From: Kaistia adipata DSM 17808
Lineage (GTDB): Bacteria; Pseudomonadota; Alphaproteobacteria; Rhizobiales; Kaistiaceae
Length of the DNA stretch: 64,000 nt
Reading direction: 5' to 3'
Assembly (NCBI RefSeq): GCF_000423225.1
Contig: NZ_KE383992.1
Coordinates: 498,971-562,970, forward strand
Shown piece after piece: positions 43,865 through 55,041 of the stretch (the stretch's first letter is position 1; each line of letters opens with the position of its first letter). The notes below the pieces were generated by a model. It did no database searches, was not told the origin of the DNA, and was given only the letters and a program-made list of their open reading frames with translations. The position numbers and the translations under genes were made by a program.

Positions 43865-44911
43865 GTGCAGAACATTCCGACGGCTTTGACGACGAAAGCG
43901 CGCCTGCTGCGCGTCCTCGATGGCGAGGTTCTCGCCGAGCCGCCGATCTGGCTGATGCGCCAGGCGGGCCGCTATCTTCCCGAGTATCGCGAGCTGCGCG
44001 CCAAGGCCGGCTCCTTCCTCGACCTCTGCTACAATCCCGAGCTTGCCACCGAAGTGACGCTGCAGCCGATCCGGCGCTTCGGCTTCGACGCAGCGATCCT
44101 CTTCTCCGACATCCTCGTGATCCCGCATGCGCTCGGGCGGGACGTCCGCTTCGTCGAAGGCGAGGGACCACGCCTGGATCCGATCGAGCGCGCCGAGATC
44201 TTCGGGCTCTCGAACGAAGGCATGCTCGATCGATTGGCGCCCGTGCTGGAAACGGTCGGCGCCGTCCGCAAGGCACTCGATCCCGACAAGGCGCTGATCG
44301 GCTTCTGCGGCGCGCCCTGGACGGTGGCGACCTACATGATCGCTGGCCGCGGCACACCCGACCAGGCGCCGTCGCGGCTGCTCGCGGCCCGGGATCCCGA
44401 AGCCCTCGATCGTCTGATCGACGCGCTCGTTGATGCTTCGATCGTCTATCTCGTCGCGCAGCTGAAGGCGGGCGCCGACGCCGTGCAGATCTTCGACAGC
44501 TGGTCGCGCGTTCTGTCACCGGCGGCGTTCGAGCGTTGGTCGGCCGGCCCAATCGCGCGCATCGTCGCCGGCGTCCGTGCCGTGGTGCCGGATGCGCGGG
44601 TGATCGGCTTCCCGAAGGGCGCGGATCGCGGCCTTTCCGACTTCGTCGAAAAGACCCAGGTCAACGGCGTTGGCGTCGACTGGACCGTGCCGCTCGACGT
44701 CGTGCGCCGCGAGATCGCCGGCCGCGCCGCGATCCAGGGCAATCTCGATCCGATGACGCTGGTCGCCGGCGGCGCCGAGCTGGACGCGGCGATCGACGGA
44801 ATCCTCGCCGCGATGGACGGCAGCCGGCTGATCTTCAATCTCGGCCATGGGATCGTGCCGCAGACGCCGATCGCGCATGTCGAGCGGCTGATCCGGCGCG
44901 TGCGCGGCTAG
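43865..44911 (+). CDS. hemE: Uroporphyrinogen decarboxylase
   Basis: A 348-aa enzyme converting uroporphyrinogen III to coproporphyrinogen III. It shows [20 protein letters not shown] (substrate-binding Arg), FFSDILVIP-type motif [33 protein letters not shown], and the C-terminal [20 protein letters not shown]. The start is one of three successive GTGs (43859-43865) in GGTGGGTGGTGGTG. The upstream open frame to 43745 crosses DnaA-box-like sites and is rejected. hemE beside oriC is a hallmark of many alphaproteobacteria. hemJ follows after 114 bp. Confidence 0.96.
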   Translation: MQNIPTALTTKARLLRVLDGEVLAEPPIWLMRQAGRYLPEYRELRAKAGSFLDLCYNPELATEVTLQPIRRFGFDAAILFSDILVIPHALGRDVRFVEGEGPRLDPIERAEIFGLSNEGMLDRLAPVLETVGAVRKALDPDKALIGFCGAPWTVATYMIAGRGTPDQAPSRLLAARDPEALDRLIDALVDASIVYLVAQLKAGADAVQIFDSWSRVLSPAAFERWSAGPIARIVAGVRAVVPDARVIGFPKGADRGLSDFVEKTQVNGVGVDWTVPLDVVRREIAGRAAIQGNLDPMTLVAGGAELDAAIDGILAAMDGSRLIFNLGHGIVPQTPIAHVERLIRRVRG

Positions 44912-45025
44912 GGGGCCGGCGTCCGACCGACGCCGGGCGGCCTTAACCCTTCAGTTTGTTCGCGTTTTTTTTCGGCGCGAACCGGTATCCACTTCGCTCG
45001 AAAACGCTCAGGGGCAGGGACGGGA

Positions 45026-45457
45026 ATGATGGCCTATTACGACTGGATCAAGGCACTGCACGTCATCGCGGTGATCTCGTGGATGGCGGGCATCTTCTAC
45101 CTGCCGCGTCTGTTCGTTTATCATACCGGCGCGGCGGCCGGTTCCGACAAGTCCGAGACCTTCAAGGTCATGGAAGCCAAGCTGCTCCGGATCATCATGA
45201 ATCCGGCGATGATCCTGACCTGGATCACCGGCCTGACGATCGCGCGGATGGGCGGCTGGGAGCAGCAGGGCTGGTTCATGGCCAAATTTGTGCTTGTCAT
45301 CGCCATGTCCATCTTCCATATGTGGCTCGCGTCGTGCCGCAAGGCCTTCGCGGCGGATCGCAATGCGCGGTCGGAACGGGCCTATCGCATGGCCAACGAG
45401 ATTCCGACGATCCTGATGATCCTGATCGTCGTGCTCGTCGTCGTCAAACCGTTCTGA
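45026..45457 (+). CDS. hemJ: Protoporphyrinogen oxidase HemJ
   Basis: A 143-aa membrane protein with four hydrophobic helices: YDWIKALHVIAVISWMAGIF, IIMNPAMILTWITGLTIA, FMAKFVLVIAMSIFHMWLA and PTILMILIVVLVVV. His and Trp of the HVIAVISW segment, and Arg/Lys in KLLRIIMNPAM, are typical of HemJ, which oxidises protoporphyrinogen IX to protoporphyrin IX. Position after hemE fits the heme pathway. Confidence 0.94.
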   Translation: MMAYYDWIKALHVIAVISWMAGIFYLPRLFVYHTGAAAGSDKSETFKVMEAKLLRIIMNPAMILTWITGLTIARMGGWEQQGWFMAKFVLVIAMSIFHMWLASCRKAFAADRNARSERAYRMANEIPTILMILIVVLVVVKPF

Positions 45458-45677
45458 TCCTCTGCGATTTTGCGACATTTGTATCGCTTGCCGCAAAAAC
45501 GGTGAGCGATTATGGTGCGCCATCTTGTCGAAGCAGACAGATGCCGGTTGGCCTGCCAGGGACGACCGAAGCATCGCGCCGGCGGGCCTTGACCCTGTCA
45601 GGCTGAAGTTCTGCGCAATCCCCTTTATGCGCTACGCAATTCATCCTTCCTGAATCCAAACGAGATTCACAAAACAC

Positions 45678-46943
45678 ATGCGTGAAATGAAACTGCAGGA
45701 CCTCAAGTCCAAATCCCCGACGGAGCTGCTGGCCTTCGCCGAGGAACTTGAGGTCGAGAATGCGAGCACGCTGCGCAAGCAGGAGCTGATGTTCGCGATC
45801 CTGAAGCAGCTGGCAGACAACGACGTAGAGATCGTCGGACAAGGCGTCGTGGAGGTGCTGCAGGACGGTTTCGGCTTCCTGCGCTCGCCCGACGCGAACT
45901 ATCTCGCCGGACCGGACGATATCTATGTCTCTCCCTCGCAGATCCGGCGCTTTTCGCTCCGGACGGGCGATACGGTCGAGGGCTATATCCGCAGTCCGAA
46001 AGATGGCGAACGCTATTTCGCGCTGCTCAAGGTCAACACGATCAATTTCGAGGACCCTGACAAGGCGCGCCACAAGGTCCACTTCGACAATCTGACGCCG
46101 CTCTACCCGAACGAGCGCTTCAAGATGGAGCTCGAGGTTCCGGCCGGCAAGGACATGACGCCGCGGATCATCGATCTGGTGGCGCCGCTCGGCAAAGGCC
46201 AGCGTGCCCTCGTCACCGCGCCGCCGCGCACCGGCAAGACGGTGTTCCTGCAGAACATCGCCCACTCGATCGCCCAGAACCATCCCGAGTGCTATCTCAT
46301 CGTCCTCCTGATCGATGAGCGCCCGGAAGAAGTGACGGACATGCAGCGTTCGGTGAAGGGCGAGGTGATCTCCTCCACCTTCGACGAACCCGCCACGCGC
46401 CACGTGGCCGTCGCCGAGATGGTCATCGAGAAGGCCAAGCGCCTGGTCGAACACGGTCGCGACGTCGTCATCCTGCTCGACTCGATCACCCGCCTCGGCC
46501 GCGCCTACAACACCGTCGTGCCGTCCTCCGGCAAGGTTCTGACCGGCGGTGTCGACGCCAACGCGCTGCAGCGGCCGAAGCGCTTCTTCGGCGCCGCGCG
46601 CAACATCGAAGAGGGCGGTTCGCTGACGATCATCGCGACCGCGCTGATCGATACCGGCAGCCGCATGGACGAAGTCATCTTCGAGGAATTCAAGGGCACC
46701 GGTAACTCGGAAATCATCCTCGACCGCAAGGTCGCGGACAAGCGCACCTTCCCGGCGATCGACATCACCCGTTCGGGCACGCGCAAGGAGGAACTGCTGG
46801 TTCCGTCCGATGTGCTCAAGAAGATGTACGTGCTCCGCCGTATCCTCATGCCGATGGGCACGGTCGACGCGATCGAGTTCCTGCTCGACAAGCTGCGGCA
46901 GACGAAGAACAACTCGGATTTCTTCGACCAGATGAACACCTGA
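45678..46943 (+). CDS. rho: Transcription termination factor Rho
   Basis: A 421-aa hexameric RNA helicase. N-terminal [20 protein letters not shown] (Rho-N), cold-shock-like RNA-binding domain [20 protein letters not shown], and the ATPase core with Walker [41 protein letters not shown] and [20 protein letters not shown] are complete. A 220-bp leader precedes it, with no obvious gene. A strong intrinsic terminator follows. Confidence 0.98.
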   Translation: MREMKLQDLKSKSPTELLAFAEELEVENASTLRKQELMFAILKQLADNDVEIVGQGVVEVLQDGFGFLRSPDANYLAGPDDIYVSPSQIRRFSLRTGDTVEGYIRSPKDGERYFALLKVNTINFEDPDKARHKVHFDNLTPLYPNERFKMELEVPAGKDMTPRIIDLVAPLGKGQRALVTAPPRTGKTVFLQNIAHSIAQNHPECYLIVLLIDERPEEVTDMQRSVKGEVISSTFDEPATRHVAVAEMVIEKAKRLVEHGRDVVILLDSITRLGRAYNTVVPSSGKVLTGGVDANALQRPKRFFGAARNIEEGGSLTIIATALIDTGSRMDEVIFEEFKGTGNSEIILDRKVADKRTFPAIDITRSGTRKEELLVPSDVLKKMYVLRRILMPMGTVDAIEFLLDKLRQTKNNSDFFDQMNT

Positions 46944-46987
46944 TCGGACCGGTCGGCGCTGCCGGCCGGAGATCGATGGACCTGCGG

Positions 46988-47020
46988 ATGGCCGGGCGGA
47001 AACGTCCGGCCATTTTTGTT
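46988..47020 (+). terminator. Rho-independent terminator of rho
   Basis: ATGGCCGGGCG and CGTCCGGCCAT form an 11-bp stem closed by a GAAA tetraloop and followed by TTTTTGTT. It lies 45 bp after the rho stop and faces the convergent thioredoxin-domain gene. Confidence 0.92.
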
Positions 47021-47054
47021 GCCGGGCCGGGTTAACGCGTTAGCGTCCCGTTAA

Positions 47055-49070
47055 TCATGCGTTAGCCAGGGCCGAGGCCAGCGCGGCGGGATCGGTGATC
47101 GGCAGCGAGCAATTGCCTTCGCGGCAGAGATAGGCGGTTGCCTTGCCGCCGATCGCGGTCTTGCCATGCGCCGGATGACCGGCGGGCAGGGGCTCGTCGT
47201 CGGCACGGATGTCGAGCACGAAGGTCGATCGCCAATCGCCTGTGACCACGTCGCGGAGCGCGGTGGCGGATGCGCCGGCCGGGATGACGAGGACGATGGT
47301 CCGGACGGCGAGGCGAAGATCGAGACCCGAGAGCAGGCTCGCCGTGCCGAAGACGTTCTCGGCGATGGCGCCGGCCGAGGTGGCGAGGATCGCGTCGGCG
47401 CGATCGCGATAGGCGTCGTCGCCGGTGAGCGCCCAGAGCCGGACCAGGCTGTCGACGGCAAGGCCGTGCGGATTGGGCGCCGCGTCGTCGACCCGGTCCG
47501 ATTTGCGCACGATCAGCGGCTCGGCGTCATCGGCGGTGAAGGCGAGATTGCCGTTGCCGTCGCCGTGATGGACTTCGAGCAAGTCGAGCAACCGCGCCGC
47601 TTCGGCGAGATAGGTCGCGGCCTGCGTCGCTTGGTGCAGCGCGATCGCGGCGCGGGCGAGTGATGCGAGATCGGACGAGAAGCCCGGATGCACCATGCGG
47701 CCTTCGCGCAGCGCATGGCCGGGACGGCCGCCCGGTGACATCGATTCGGACAGGAAACGAAAGGCGCGGGCGGCGATTTCGACCCAGTCGGGCCGGTCGA
47801 GCAGCAGGCCCGCCGTGGCGAGGCCGGTGATCGCGTAGCCGTTCCAGTCGGCCAGGATCTTGTCGTCGCGGCCGGGCCGGATGCGCTGGCCGCGATGGGC
47901 CAGCATCCGGTGCAGCAGCGCGTCGGCGCGCGCCTGGTTGGGTTCGGAGAGCGGCGCGGCGGTCCGCAATCGATTCGGGATCGAAACGCCCTCCCAGTTT
48001 CCCTCCGGCGTGATGTCGTAGAGATTGGCGATGAAGGCGGCGTCCGGCGAAGGCAGGAAGCTATCCAGTTCCGCTCTGTCCCAAACGTAGAACCGGCCCT
48101 CGTGGCCCTCGGAATCGGCGTCGAGGCTGGCCGAGAAGGCGCCGCCCGGCACCAGCATCTCGCGCACCATCCAGCCGATCGTGGTTTCGATCCGGCGCCG
48201 GTACTGATCGCGTTCGCCGCTCCAGCGCGTCGCCAGCGCCAATTGCTCGAGGAGCAGGCCGTTGTCGGACAGCATCTTCTCGAAATGCGGCACCAGCCAT
48301 TGCGCGTCGGTGGAATAGCGGGCGAAGCCGCCGCCGACATGGTCGAAGATGCCGCCATTGGAAAGGCCGGTCAGCGTCGCGTCGACGGCGCGCGCATAGT
48401 CGGCCCGATCGGCGCGGAAGGCGCTGCGGGCGAGGAAGTTGATCACTGCTACGTTCGGAAATTTCGGCGCGCCGCGCGTGCCGCCGCGCTCGAGGTCCAT
48501 GATCGACAGGATCGAATGGGCGGCGCGGTCGAGCAGGCCGGCGCCGAGCGCTGGGCCATTGGCGGCTGCGGCCGGGCGGATATGCGCGGCGATGCGGTCC
48601 GCCTGCGCCAGGATCTCGTCGCGGTCCTCGGCATAGAACCGGGCGATCTGGGTCAGCACGTCGACGAAGCCCGGCCGGCCATAGCGGGCGGTCTTCGGGA
48701 AATAGGTTCCGCCCCAGATCGGCTTGCCGTCCGGCGTCAGGAACATGGTCAGCGGCCAGCCGCCCTGGTCGCCGATCGCGTGCAGCGCCGCCATGTAGAT
48801 CTGGTCGATGTCGGGCCGCTCCTCGCGATCGACCTTGATGTTGACGAAGAGATTGTTCATGACCTCGGCCGTCGCCGGGTCCTCGAACGATTCATGCGCC
48901 ATGACATGGCACCAGTGGCAGGCGGCATAGCCGATCGACAGCAGGATCGGCCGGTCGAGGGCGCGGGCCTCCGCCAGGGCGGCGGCGTTCCAGCCGCGCC
49001 AGTGCACGGGATTGTCCTTGTGCTGGAGCAGGTAGGGACTGGTCTCGTCGCGCAGCAGGTTGTCGGTCAT
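47055..49070 (-). CDS. Thioredoxin-domain/six-hairpin glycosidase-like protein (YyaL/DUF255 family)
   Basis: A 671-aa protein of the YyaL/spermatogenesis-associated-20 family. The N-terminal DUF255 thioredoxin-like domain starts NLLRDETSPYLLQHKDNPVH and has CHWC at 51-54 and GGWPLTMFLTPDGKPIWGGT. A long alpha-barrel-like region follows (DHVGGGFARYSTDAQWLVPH, FSASLDADSEGHEGRFYVWD, ILADWNGYAITGLATAGLLL), as in six-hairpin glycosidases. The substrate is unknown and it has no signal peptide. It is convergent to rho and divergent from mnmE. Confidence 0.88.
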   Translation of the reverse strand: MTDNLLRDETSPYLLQHKDNPVHWRGWNAAALAEARALDRPILLSIGYAACHWCHVMAHESFEDPATAEVMNNLFVNIKVDREERPDIDQIYMAALHAIGDQGGWPLTMFLTPDGKPIWGGTYFPKTARYGRPGFVDVLTQIARFYAEDRDEILAQADRIAAHIRPAAAANGPALGAGLLDRAAHSILSIMDLERGGTRGAPKFPNVAVINFLARSAFRADRADYARAVDATLTGLSNGGIFDHVGGGFARYSTDAQWLVPHFEKMLSDNGLLLEQLALATRWSGERDQYRRRIETTIGWMVREMLVPGGAFSASLDADSEGHEGRFYVWDRAELDSFLPSPDAAFIANLYDITPEGNWEGVSIPNRLRTAAPLSEPNQARADALLHRMLAHRGQRIRPGRDDKILADWNGYAITGLATAGLLLDRPDWVEIAARAFRFLSESMSPGGRPGHALREGRMVHPGFSSDLASLARAAIALHQATQAATYLAEAARLLDLLEVHHGDGNGNLAFTADDAEPLIVRKSDRVDDAAPNPHGLAVDSLVRLWALTGDDAYRDRADAILATSAGAIAENVFGTASLLSGLDLRLAVRTIVLVIPAGASATALRDVVTGDWRSTFVLDIRADDEPLPAGHPAHGKTAIGGKATAYLCREGNCSLPITDPAALASALANA

Positions 49071-49153
49071 CGGCTTTCCAGGCGGCCTCCGGGACGAAGA
49101 TCACCCAAACTAGCCCCGCGGGGCGCATGAGCAATAGGGCAGGGCAGTCAGGC

Positions 49154-50479
49154 ATGGTCCAGCGGCACGACGACACGATCTTCGCGCTCTCGAGTGGCGC
49201 GGCGCCTTCCGGGGTCGCCGTGATCCGGCTGAGCGGAAGCGGCGTTCGATTCGGACTCGAAACTCTGCTCGGCTCGGTGCCGGCCCCCCGCCAGGCGGCG
49301 CTGCGGACGATCCGCGCGCCGGATGGCGAGATCCTCGATCGCGGACTCGTTCTGTTCTTCGCGGCCCCGGCGAGCTTCACCGGCGAGGACGTCGCCGAGC
49401 TGCAGGTCCATGGCGGACGCGCGGTGATCGCCGCGGTTCTGAAGACGCTCGCCGGCCTGCCCGGATACCGGCCGGCCGAGGCGGGCGAGTTCACCCGCCG
49501 CGCCTTCGCCAATGGTCGCGCCGACCTGACCGAGATCGAGGGGCTCGCCGATCTCGTCGCCGCCGAGACCGAAGTGCAGCGTCGCCTTGCCGTGCGCCAG
49601 GCCGAGGGCGGGTTGCGTCGGGTCTATGAGGACTGGCGCCGGCGGCTGATCCGGGCGCGCGCCCTGGTCGAGGCCGGCCTCGATTTCGTCGACGAGGAAG
49701 ATGTGCCGGACGATGTCATGGCGCCGGCCTGGGACGAGGCGGCCGGCGTCGCGGCGGAAATGGCCAGGCATCTCGACGACCAGCATTGGGGCGAGCGGGT
49801 TCGCTCCGGCTTCGAGGTGGTGCTGCTCGGCGAGCCGAATGTCGGCAAGTCGAGCCTGATGAACGCGCTCGTGCGCCGCGAGGCGGCGATCGTCACCGCC
49901 GAGCCGGGGACGACGCGCGACCTGATCGAGGTGTCGCTCGATATCGGCGGTCACGCCGTGACGCTGATCGATACGGCCGGTCTGCGCGAGACTGAGAGCG
50001 TCGTCGAGCGCGAGGGCATCGCCCGCGCCCGCCGTCGCGCCGATACCGCCGATCTGATCCTCGCCCTCTCCGATCAGGACTCTTCTGTCGAAACGATGCC
50101 CGCCGATGCCAAGGTCATCCGGGTCCGCACCAAGCTCGACCTTATCGATTCGGACTCGAAACAAGCCTTGGACGGCAACGCGATCGGCATCTCGGTGCGC
50201 ACCGGCGAGGGACTGGATACGCTCGTTGCTGCCATCGGCGCCGCGCTGGATCTGGCCCGTCCGATGCCGTCCGCCCTGATCACGCGGACGCGGCAGCGCG
50301 ACGGGGTTTCGCAGGCGCTCTTCTATCTCAGCGAATTGGCCCAGGCCGGTCATGCCGCGGTTGAGGTCAAGGCGGAGCTGCTGCGCAGCGCGGCCGACGC
50401 GCTCGGTCGCGTCACCGGCAAGGTCGATGTTGAGGACCTGCTGGACGTGATCTTCTCGGAATTCTGCATCGGCAAATAG
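49154..50479 (+). CDS. mnmE: tRNA modification GTPase MnmE
   Basis: A 441-aa protein that, with MnmG, installs the cmnm5 group on wobble U34. N-terminal DTIFALSSGAAPSGVAVIRL and EFTRRAFANGRADLTEIEGL, the G-domain P-loop LLGEPNVGKSSLMNAL, DTAGLRETESVVEREGI, and the C-terminal FCIGK with the catalytic Cys are present. Start 49154 is preferred; the in-frame ATG at 49127 adds nine non-conserved residues. The mnmE-mnmG-rsmG-parA-parB order is conserved near alphaproteobacterial origins. Confidence 0.95.
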   Translation: MVQRHDDTIFALSSGAAPSGVAVIRLSGSGVRFGLETLLGSVPAPRQAALRTIRAPDGEILDRGLVLFFAAPASFTGEDVAELQVHGGRAVIAAVLKTLAGLPGYRPAEAGEFTRRAFANGRADLTEIEGLADLVAAETEVQRRLAVRQAEGGLRRVYEDWRRRLIRARALVEAGLDFVDEEDVPDDVMAPAWDEAAGVAAEMARHLDDQHWGERVRSGFEVVLLGEPNVGKSSLMNALVRREAAIVTAEPGTTRDLIEVSLDIGGHAVTLIDTAGLRETESVVEREGIARARRRADTADLILALSDQDSSVETMPADAKVIRVRTKLDLIDSDSKQALDGNAIGISVRTGEGLDTLVAAIGAALDLARPMPSALITRTRQRDGVSQALFYLSELAQAGHAAVEVKAELLRSAADALGRVTGKVDVEDLLDVIFSEFCIGK

Positions 50480-50491
50480 GGATTCCCGATC

Positions 50492-50507
50492 TGTTCCACG
50501 TGAAACA
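50492..50507. promoter_or_regulatory. parS: parS centromere site between mnmE and mnmG
   Basis: TGTTCCACGTGAAACA matches parS TGTTTCACGTGAAACA at 15 of 16 positions. A degenerate half-site, GACGTGAAAC, follows at about 50514. ParB encoded about 3.5 kb away would bind here for chromosome segregation. Confidence 0.85.
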
Positions 50508-50586
50508 GTTTTGGACGTGAAACCGTTTTGGCTTTGACGTCGCCGGGCCGAGCGATTAGGACATCGCGATCAACAGGATCGAATTC

Positions 50587-52473
50587 ATGAGCAGCGCAGC
50601 CAACGCGATCTTCGACGTCGTCGTCATCGGCGGCGGCCATGCCGGCACCGAGGCGGCGGCCGCGTCGGCGCGACTTGGCGCCAACACCGCCCTCGTCACG
50701 CACCAGGCGGCGACGATCGGCGTGATGTCGTGCAACCCGGCCATCGGCGGGTTGGGCAAGGGCCATCTGGTGCGCGAGATCGATGCGCTGGACGGCCTGA
50801 TGGGCCGCGTCGCCGACGCCGGCGGAATCCAGTTCCGGATGCTGAACCGCCGCAAGGGGCCGGCCGTGCGCGGACCCCGCGCGCAGGCCGATCGCAAGCT
50901 CTATCGCGAGGCGATGCAGGCCGAGATCGCCGCTACCGACAATCTCACGGTCGTCGAAGGCGAGGTCGATGACCTCGTCGTGGCCGAGGGCCGCATTGCC
51001 GGTGTCGTGCTGGCCGATGGCCGCCGCATTGCCTGCGGCGCCGTCGTCATCACCACCGGCACCTTCTTGCGCGGCCTCATCCATATGGGCGAGACGAAGA
51101 TTCCGGCCGGCCGGGTAGGCGAGAAGCCGGCGATGGGCCTGTCGGGCGCGCTGCTGCGGCATGATTTCAGCGTCGCGCGGCTGAAGACCGGTACGCCGGC
51201 GCGGCTCGATGGCCGCACGATCAATTTCGACATCCTCGAGCGCCAACCCGGCGACGAGGATCCGGAACCGTTCTCGACGCTGACGCGATCGATCGATCGC
51301 CAGCAGGTTGACTGCTTCATCACCCGCACGACCGAGGCGACGCACGACGTCATCCGCGCCAACCTGCATCGCTCGCCGATGTATTCCGGCCAGATCGAAA
51401 GCCGCGGCCCGCGTTATTGCCCGAGCATCGAGGACAAGATCGTCCGCTTTGCCGAGCGCGACTCGCACCAGATCTTCCTGGAGCCGGAAGGTCTTGATGA
51501 CCCGACCATCTATCCGAACGGCATTTCGACGTCGCTGCCGGAAGAGGTGCAGAAGGCCCTGGTCGCGACCATCCCCGGTCTGGAGAACGCCGTCATCCTC
51601 CGCCCGGGCTATGCGATCGAGTATGACCATGTCGATCCGCGCGAGCTGACCGCCTCGCTCGAGACCAAGAAGGTGCAGGGCCTGTTTCTCGCCGGCCAGA
51701 TCAACGGCACCACCGGCTATGAAGAGGCGGGTGCGCAGGGCATCGTCGCCGGCATCAATGCGGCGCGTCGCGCCGGCGGGCAGGACGGCGTCGCCTTCAG
51801 TCGTTCCGACAGCTATATCGGCGTGATGATCGATGACCTGATCACGCGCGGCGTCACCGAGCCCTATCGGATGTTCACCTCGCGCGCCGAGTACCGGCTG
51901 TCGCTCCGGTCCGACAACGCCGATCAGCGCCTGACGCCGTTCGGCATCGCGATCGGATCGGTCGGCGCGCGGCGCCGCGAGGCCTTTGGCGCAAAGCTGG
52001 CCGAGCTCGAGGCCGGTCGCGCCGCCTTCGCTAGCGTCAGCATGACGCCGAACGAGGCGGTCAAAGTTGGGCTCAGTGTTAACCAGGACGGCGTCCGCCG
52101 TTCGGCCTTCGACCTCCTGGCCTATCCGGATATCGACGCGGCGCGGCTGGTGTCGGTCTGGCCCGAGCTCGGCCGCTTCATGCCGGCGATCCTCGACCAG
52201 ATCGAGGCCGACGCCAAATACGCGGTCTATTTGAATCGGCAGCGTAACGATATCGAGTCGGTCAAGCGTGACGAAGCCGTCGTGCTCGGTGAGACCATCG
52301 ACTACGCTTCGATCGAGGGCCTGTCGAACGAACTGCGCCAGCGGCTGATGCTGATCAAGCCGGCGACGCTCGGCCAGGCCGGCCGCGTCGAGGGCATGAC
52401 GCCGGCGGCGCTCGCCCTGCTTCTCACGACGGCCCGCCGTCGTTCAGCCCAAAACCTGCGGACGGTGGCATGA
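50587..52473 (+). CDS. mnmG: tRNA uridine-5-carboxymethylaminomethyl synthesis enzyme MnmG
   Basis: A 628-aa FAD enzyme, partner of MnmE. It has the FAD motif [60 protein letters not shown] and [20 protein letters not shown], with the C-terminal [16 protein letters not shown] region. Full length. Its stop overlaps the rsmG start (ATGA), so they are cotranslated. Confidence 0.97.
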   Translation: MSSAANAIFDVVVIGGGHAGTEAAAASARLGANTALVTHQAATIGVMSCNPAIGGLGKGHLVREIDALDGLMGRVADAGGIQFRMLNRRKGPAVRGPRAQADRKLYREAMQAEIAATDNLTVVEGEVDDLVVAEGRIAGVVLADGRRIACGAVVITTGTFLRGLIHMGETKIPAGRVGEKPAMGLSGALLRHDFSVARLKTGTPARLDGRTINFDILERQPGDEDPEPFSTLTRSIDRQQVDCFITRTTEATHDVIRANLHRSPMYSGQIESRGPRYCPSIEDKIVRFAERDSHQIFLEPEGLDDPTIYPNGISTSLPEEVQKALVATIPGLENAVILRPGYAIEYDHVDPRELTASLETKKVQGLFLAGQINGTTGYEEAGAQGIVAGINAARRAGGQDGVAFSRSDSYIGVMIDDLITRGVTEPYRMFTSRAEYRLSLRSDNADQRLTPFGIAIGSVGARRREAFGAKLAELEAGRAAFASVSMTPNEAVKVGLSVNQDGVRRSAFDLLAYPDIDAARLVSVWPELGRFMPAILDQIEADAKYAVYLNRQRNDIESVKRDEAVVLGETIDYASIEGLSNELRQRLMLIKPATLGQAGRVEGMTPAALALLLTTARRRSAQNLRTVA

Positions 52474-53105
52474 CCGATACGATTGCGGCGGTGGAAGCCG
52501 TCCTTCCCGTTTCACGTGAAACACGCGAGCGGCTGGAGACCTATGTCGCCCTGCTGCGCAAATGGCAGCCGGCGCAGAACCTCGTCTCGCCGAACACGCT
52601 CGGCCAGATCTGGAACCGGCATGTCGCCGATTGCGCCCAACTCGTGGCGATGTTTCCGGACACGCGCCGCTGGCTCGATCTCGGCAGCGGCGCCGGCCTG
52701 CCCGGCATGATCACCGGCATTCTGCTCGCCGACCAGGACGGCGCGATCGTGCATTGCGTCGAGGCCAACCAGCGCAAATGCGCCTTCCTGCGCACGGTGA
52801 TTCGCGAGACCGGCGCGAAGGCCGAGGTGCATGAAGGGCGGATCGAATCGGTTCTGAAACAATGGCAGCACCCGGTCGAGCGGGTCAGCGCGCGGGCGCT
52901 CGCCTCGCTGAAGGACCTGCTCGACCTTTCGGCGCCAGTTCTGGCGACGGGAAGCACAGGAACCTTTCACAAAGGTGAAGATTTCGAGGGGGAACTGGTC
53001 GAGGCCTCTAAATCTTGGAGCCTCGATCTGGTAAAACACAAGAGCATGATCGATGAGCGCAGTCTGATCGTCGAGATCACGCGCGCGGAGCGCCGGTCCG
53101 CTTGA
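52470..53105 (+). CDS. rsmG: 16S rRNA (guanine(527)-N7)-methyltransferase
   Basis: A 211-aa Rossmann-fold SAM methyltransferase. It shows [20 protein letters not shown] (SAM loop), [20 protein letters not shown] and [15 protein letters not shown]. It methylates G527 in the 530 loop of 16S rRNA. Codons 13-18 (PVSRET) are written as a parS-like sequence. The stop lies 26 bp before the parA ATG. Confidence 0.96.
   Translation: MTDTIAAVEAVLPVSRETRERLETYVALLRKWQPAQNLVSPNTLGQIWNRHVADCAQLVAMFPDTRRWLDLGSGAGLPGMITGILLADQDGAIVHCVEANQRKCAFLRTVIRETGAKAEVHEGRIESVLKQWQHPVERVSARALASLKDLLDLSAPVLATGSTGTFHKGEDFEGELVEASKSWSLDLVKHKSMIDERSLIVEITRAERRSA
52508..52523. promoter_or_regulatory. parS: parS centromere site inside the rsmG 5' end
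   Basis: CGTTTCACGTGAAACA matches parS at 15 of 16 positions, sitting in-frame as codons GTT TCA CGT GAA ACA. These are codons rare in the neighbourhood, as in hslU, which supports selection for ParB binding. Confidence 0.85.
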
Positions 53106-53131
53106 CCGGCCGCTCAACCGAAGAGGCCGTA

Positions 53132-53980
<849 letters not shown>

Positions 53981-54030
53981 GGCGCGCTCGCCGACCACGA
54001 TTTATTCGGGATGTGCAGGAGTTTGACGTC

Positions 54031-54921
54031 ATGAGCATGGAAGACGGATCGCGCCGGCGACTGGGCCGCGGCCTGGCCGCCCTGATCGGCGATGTCGGCA
54101 GCCAGGAGACGGTGGCGAGCGACCCGCGCAGCCGCAATTCGCGCCGCGTGCCCGTCGAGTTCCTGCGCCCGAACCCGCGGAACCCGCGCAAGGCGTTCGA
54201 GGAGGACGATCTCGCCGATCTGACCGCCTCGGTGCGCGAGAAGGGCATCATGCAGCCGATCCTGGTCCGTCCCGTTCCGGGCGGGCCGGCCGACGCCTAT
54301 GAGATCATCGCCGGCGAGCGGCGCTGGCGCGCGGCGCAGCGCGCCAGCCTGCACGACGTGCCGATTATCATCCACGACGTCAACGACAAGGAAGCGCTCG
54401 AGCTCGCCATCATCGAGAACGTCCAGCGCGCCGATCTCAACGCGCTCGAGGAGGCGCTCGGCTACCAGCAGCTGATCGACGAGTTCGACTACAGCCAGAC
54501 GGCGCTCGCCGACGTCATCGGCAAGAGCCGGCCGCATGTCGCCAACACGCTGCGGCTTTTGAAGCTGCCGCCGCCGGTGCAGGCCTATCTGCGCGACGGC
54601 AAGCTGACGGCCGGCCACGCCCGCGCCCTCGTCACCGTCGACAATCCGGAAGCGGTGGCGCAGCGCATCGTCGAGATGGGGCTGACGGTGCGTGACGCCG
54701 AGGCGCTGACGCAGAGCGAGCCGAAGAAGGGCGCCGCCCAGCGTGCGGCCAACAAGGCCGAGAAGGACGCCGACACGCGGGCGCTGGAAAAGCTGCTCGG
54801 CGACGTCCTCGGGCTGATGGTGACGATCGACCACAAGGCGAACGGCACCGGCGAGCTCAAGGTCCGCTACAAGACGCTGGAACAGCTCGACGAGGTCTGC
54901 CGCCTGCTCAAGCGCGATTAG
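54031..54921 (+). CDS. parB: Chromosome partitioning CTPase/DNA-binding protein ParB
   Basis: A 296-aa protein. ParB N-terminal domain RRVPVEFLRPNPRNPRKAFE, CTP-binding GERRWRAAQRA, ENVQRADLNALEEALGYQQL, HTH ALADVIGKSRPHVANTLRLL, and a C-terminal dimerisation tail ending LDEVCRLLKRD. The ATG at 54031 follows an AGGAG; a GTG at 54013 is possible. It binds parS and spreads as a CTP-dependent clamp. Confidence 0.97.
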   Translation: MSMEDGSRRRLGRGLAALIGDVGSQETVASDPRSRNSRRVPVEFLRPNPRNPRKAFEEDDLADLTASVREKGIMQPILVRPVPGGPADAYEIIAGERRWRAAQRASLHDVPIIIHDVNDKEALELAIIENVQRADLNALEEALGYQQLIDEFDYSQTALADVIGKSRPHVANTLRLLKLPPPVQAYLRDGKLTAGHARALVTVDNPEAVAQRIVEMGLTVRDAEALTQSEPKKGAAQRAANKAEKDADTRALEKLLGDVLGLMVTIDHKANGTGELKVRYKTLEQLDEVCRLLKRD

Positions 54922-55041
54922 TCGCGAGGCGGTTCTACGCCGGCTAAGTCCGGCCCGGCTCGGCGCGACGCGCGCCGGGCCCAGACGGTCTTCAGCTCAC
55001 TATATTAGCTGGCTTTATTTCGTCGGAAATCGAGGCGCAGC

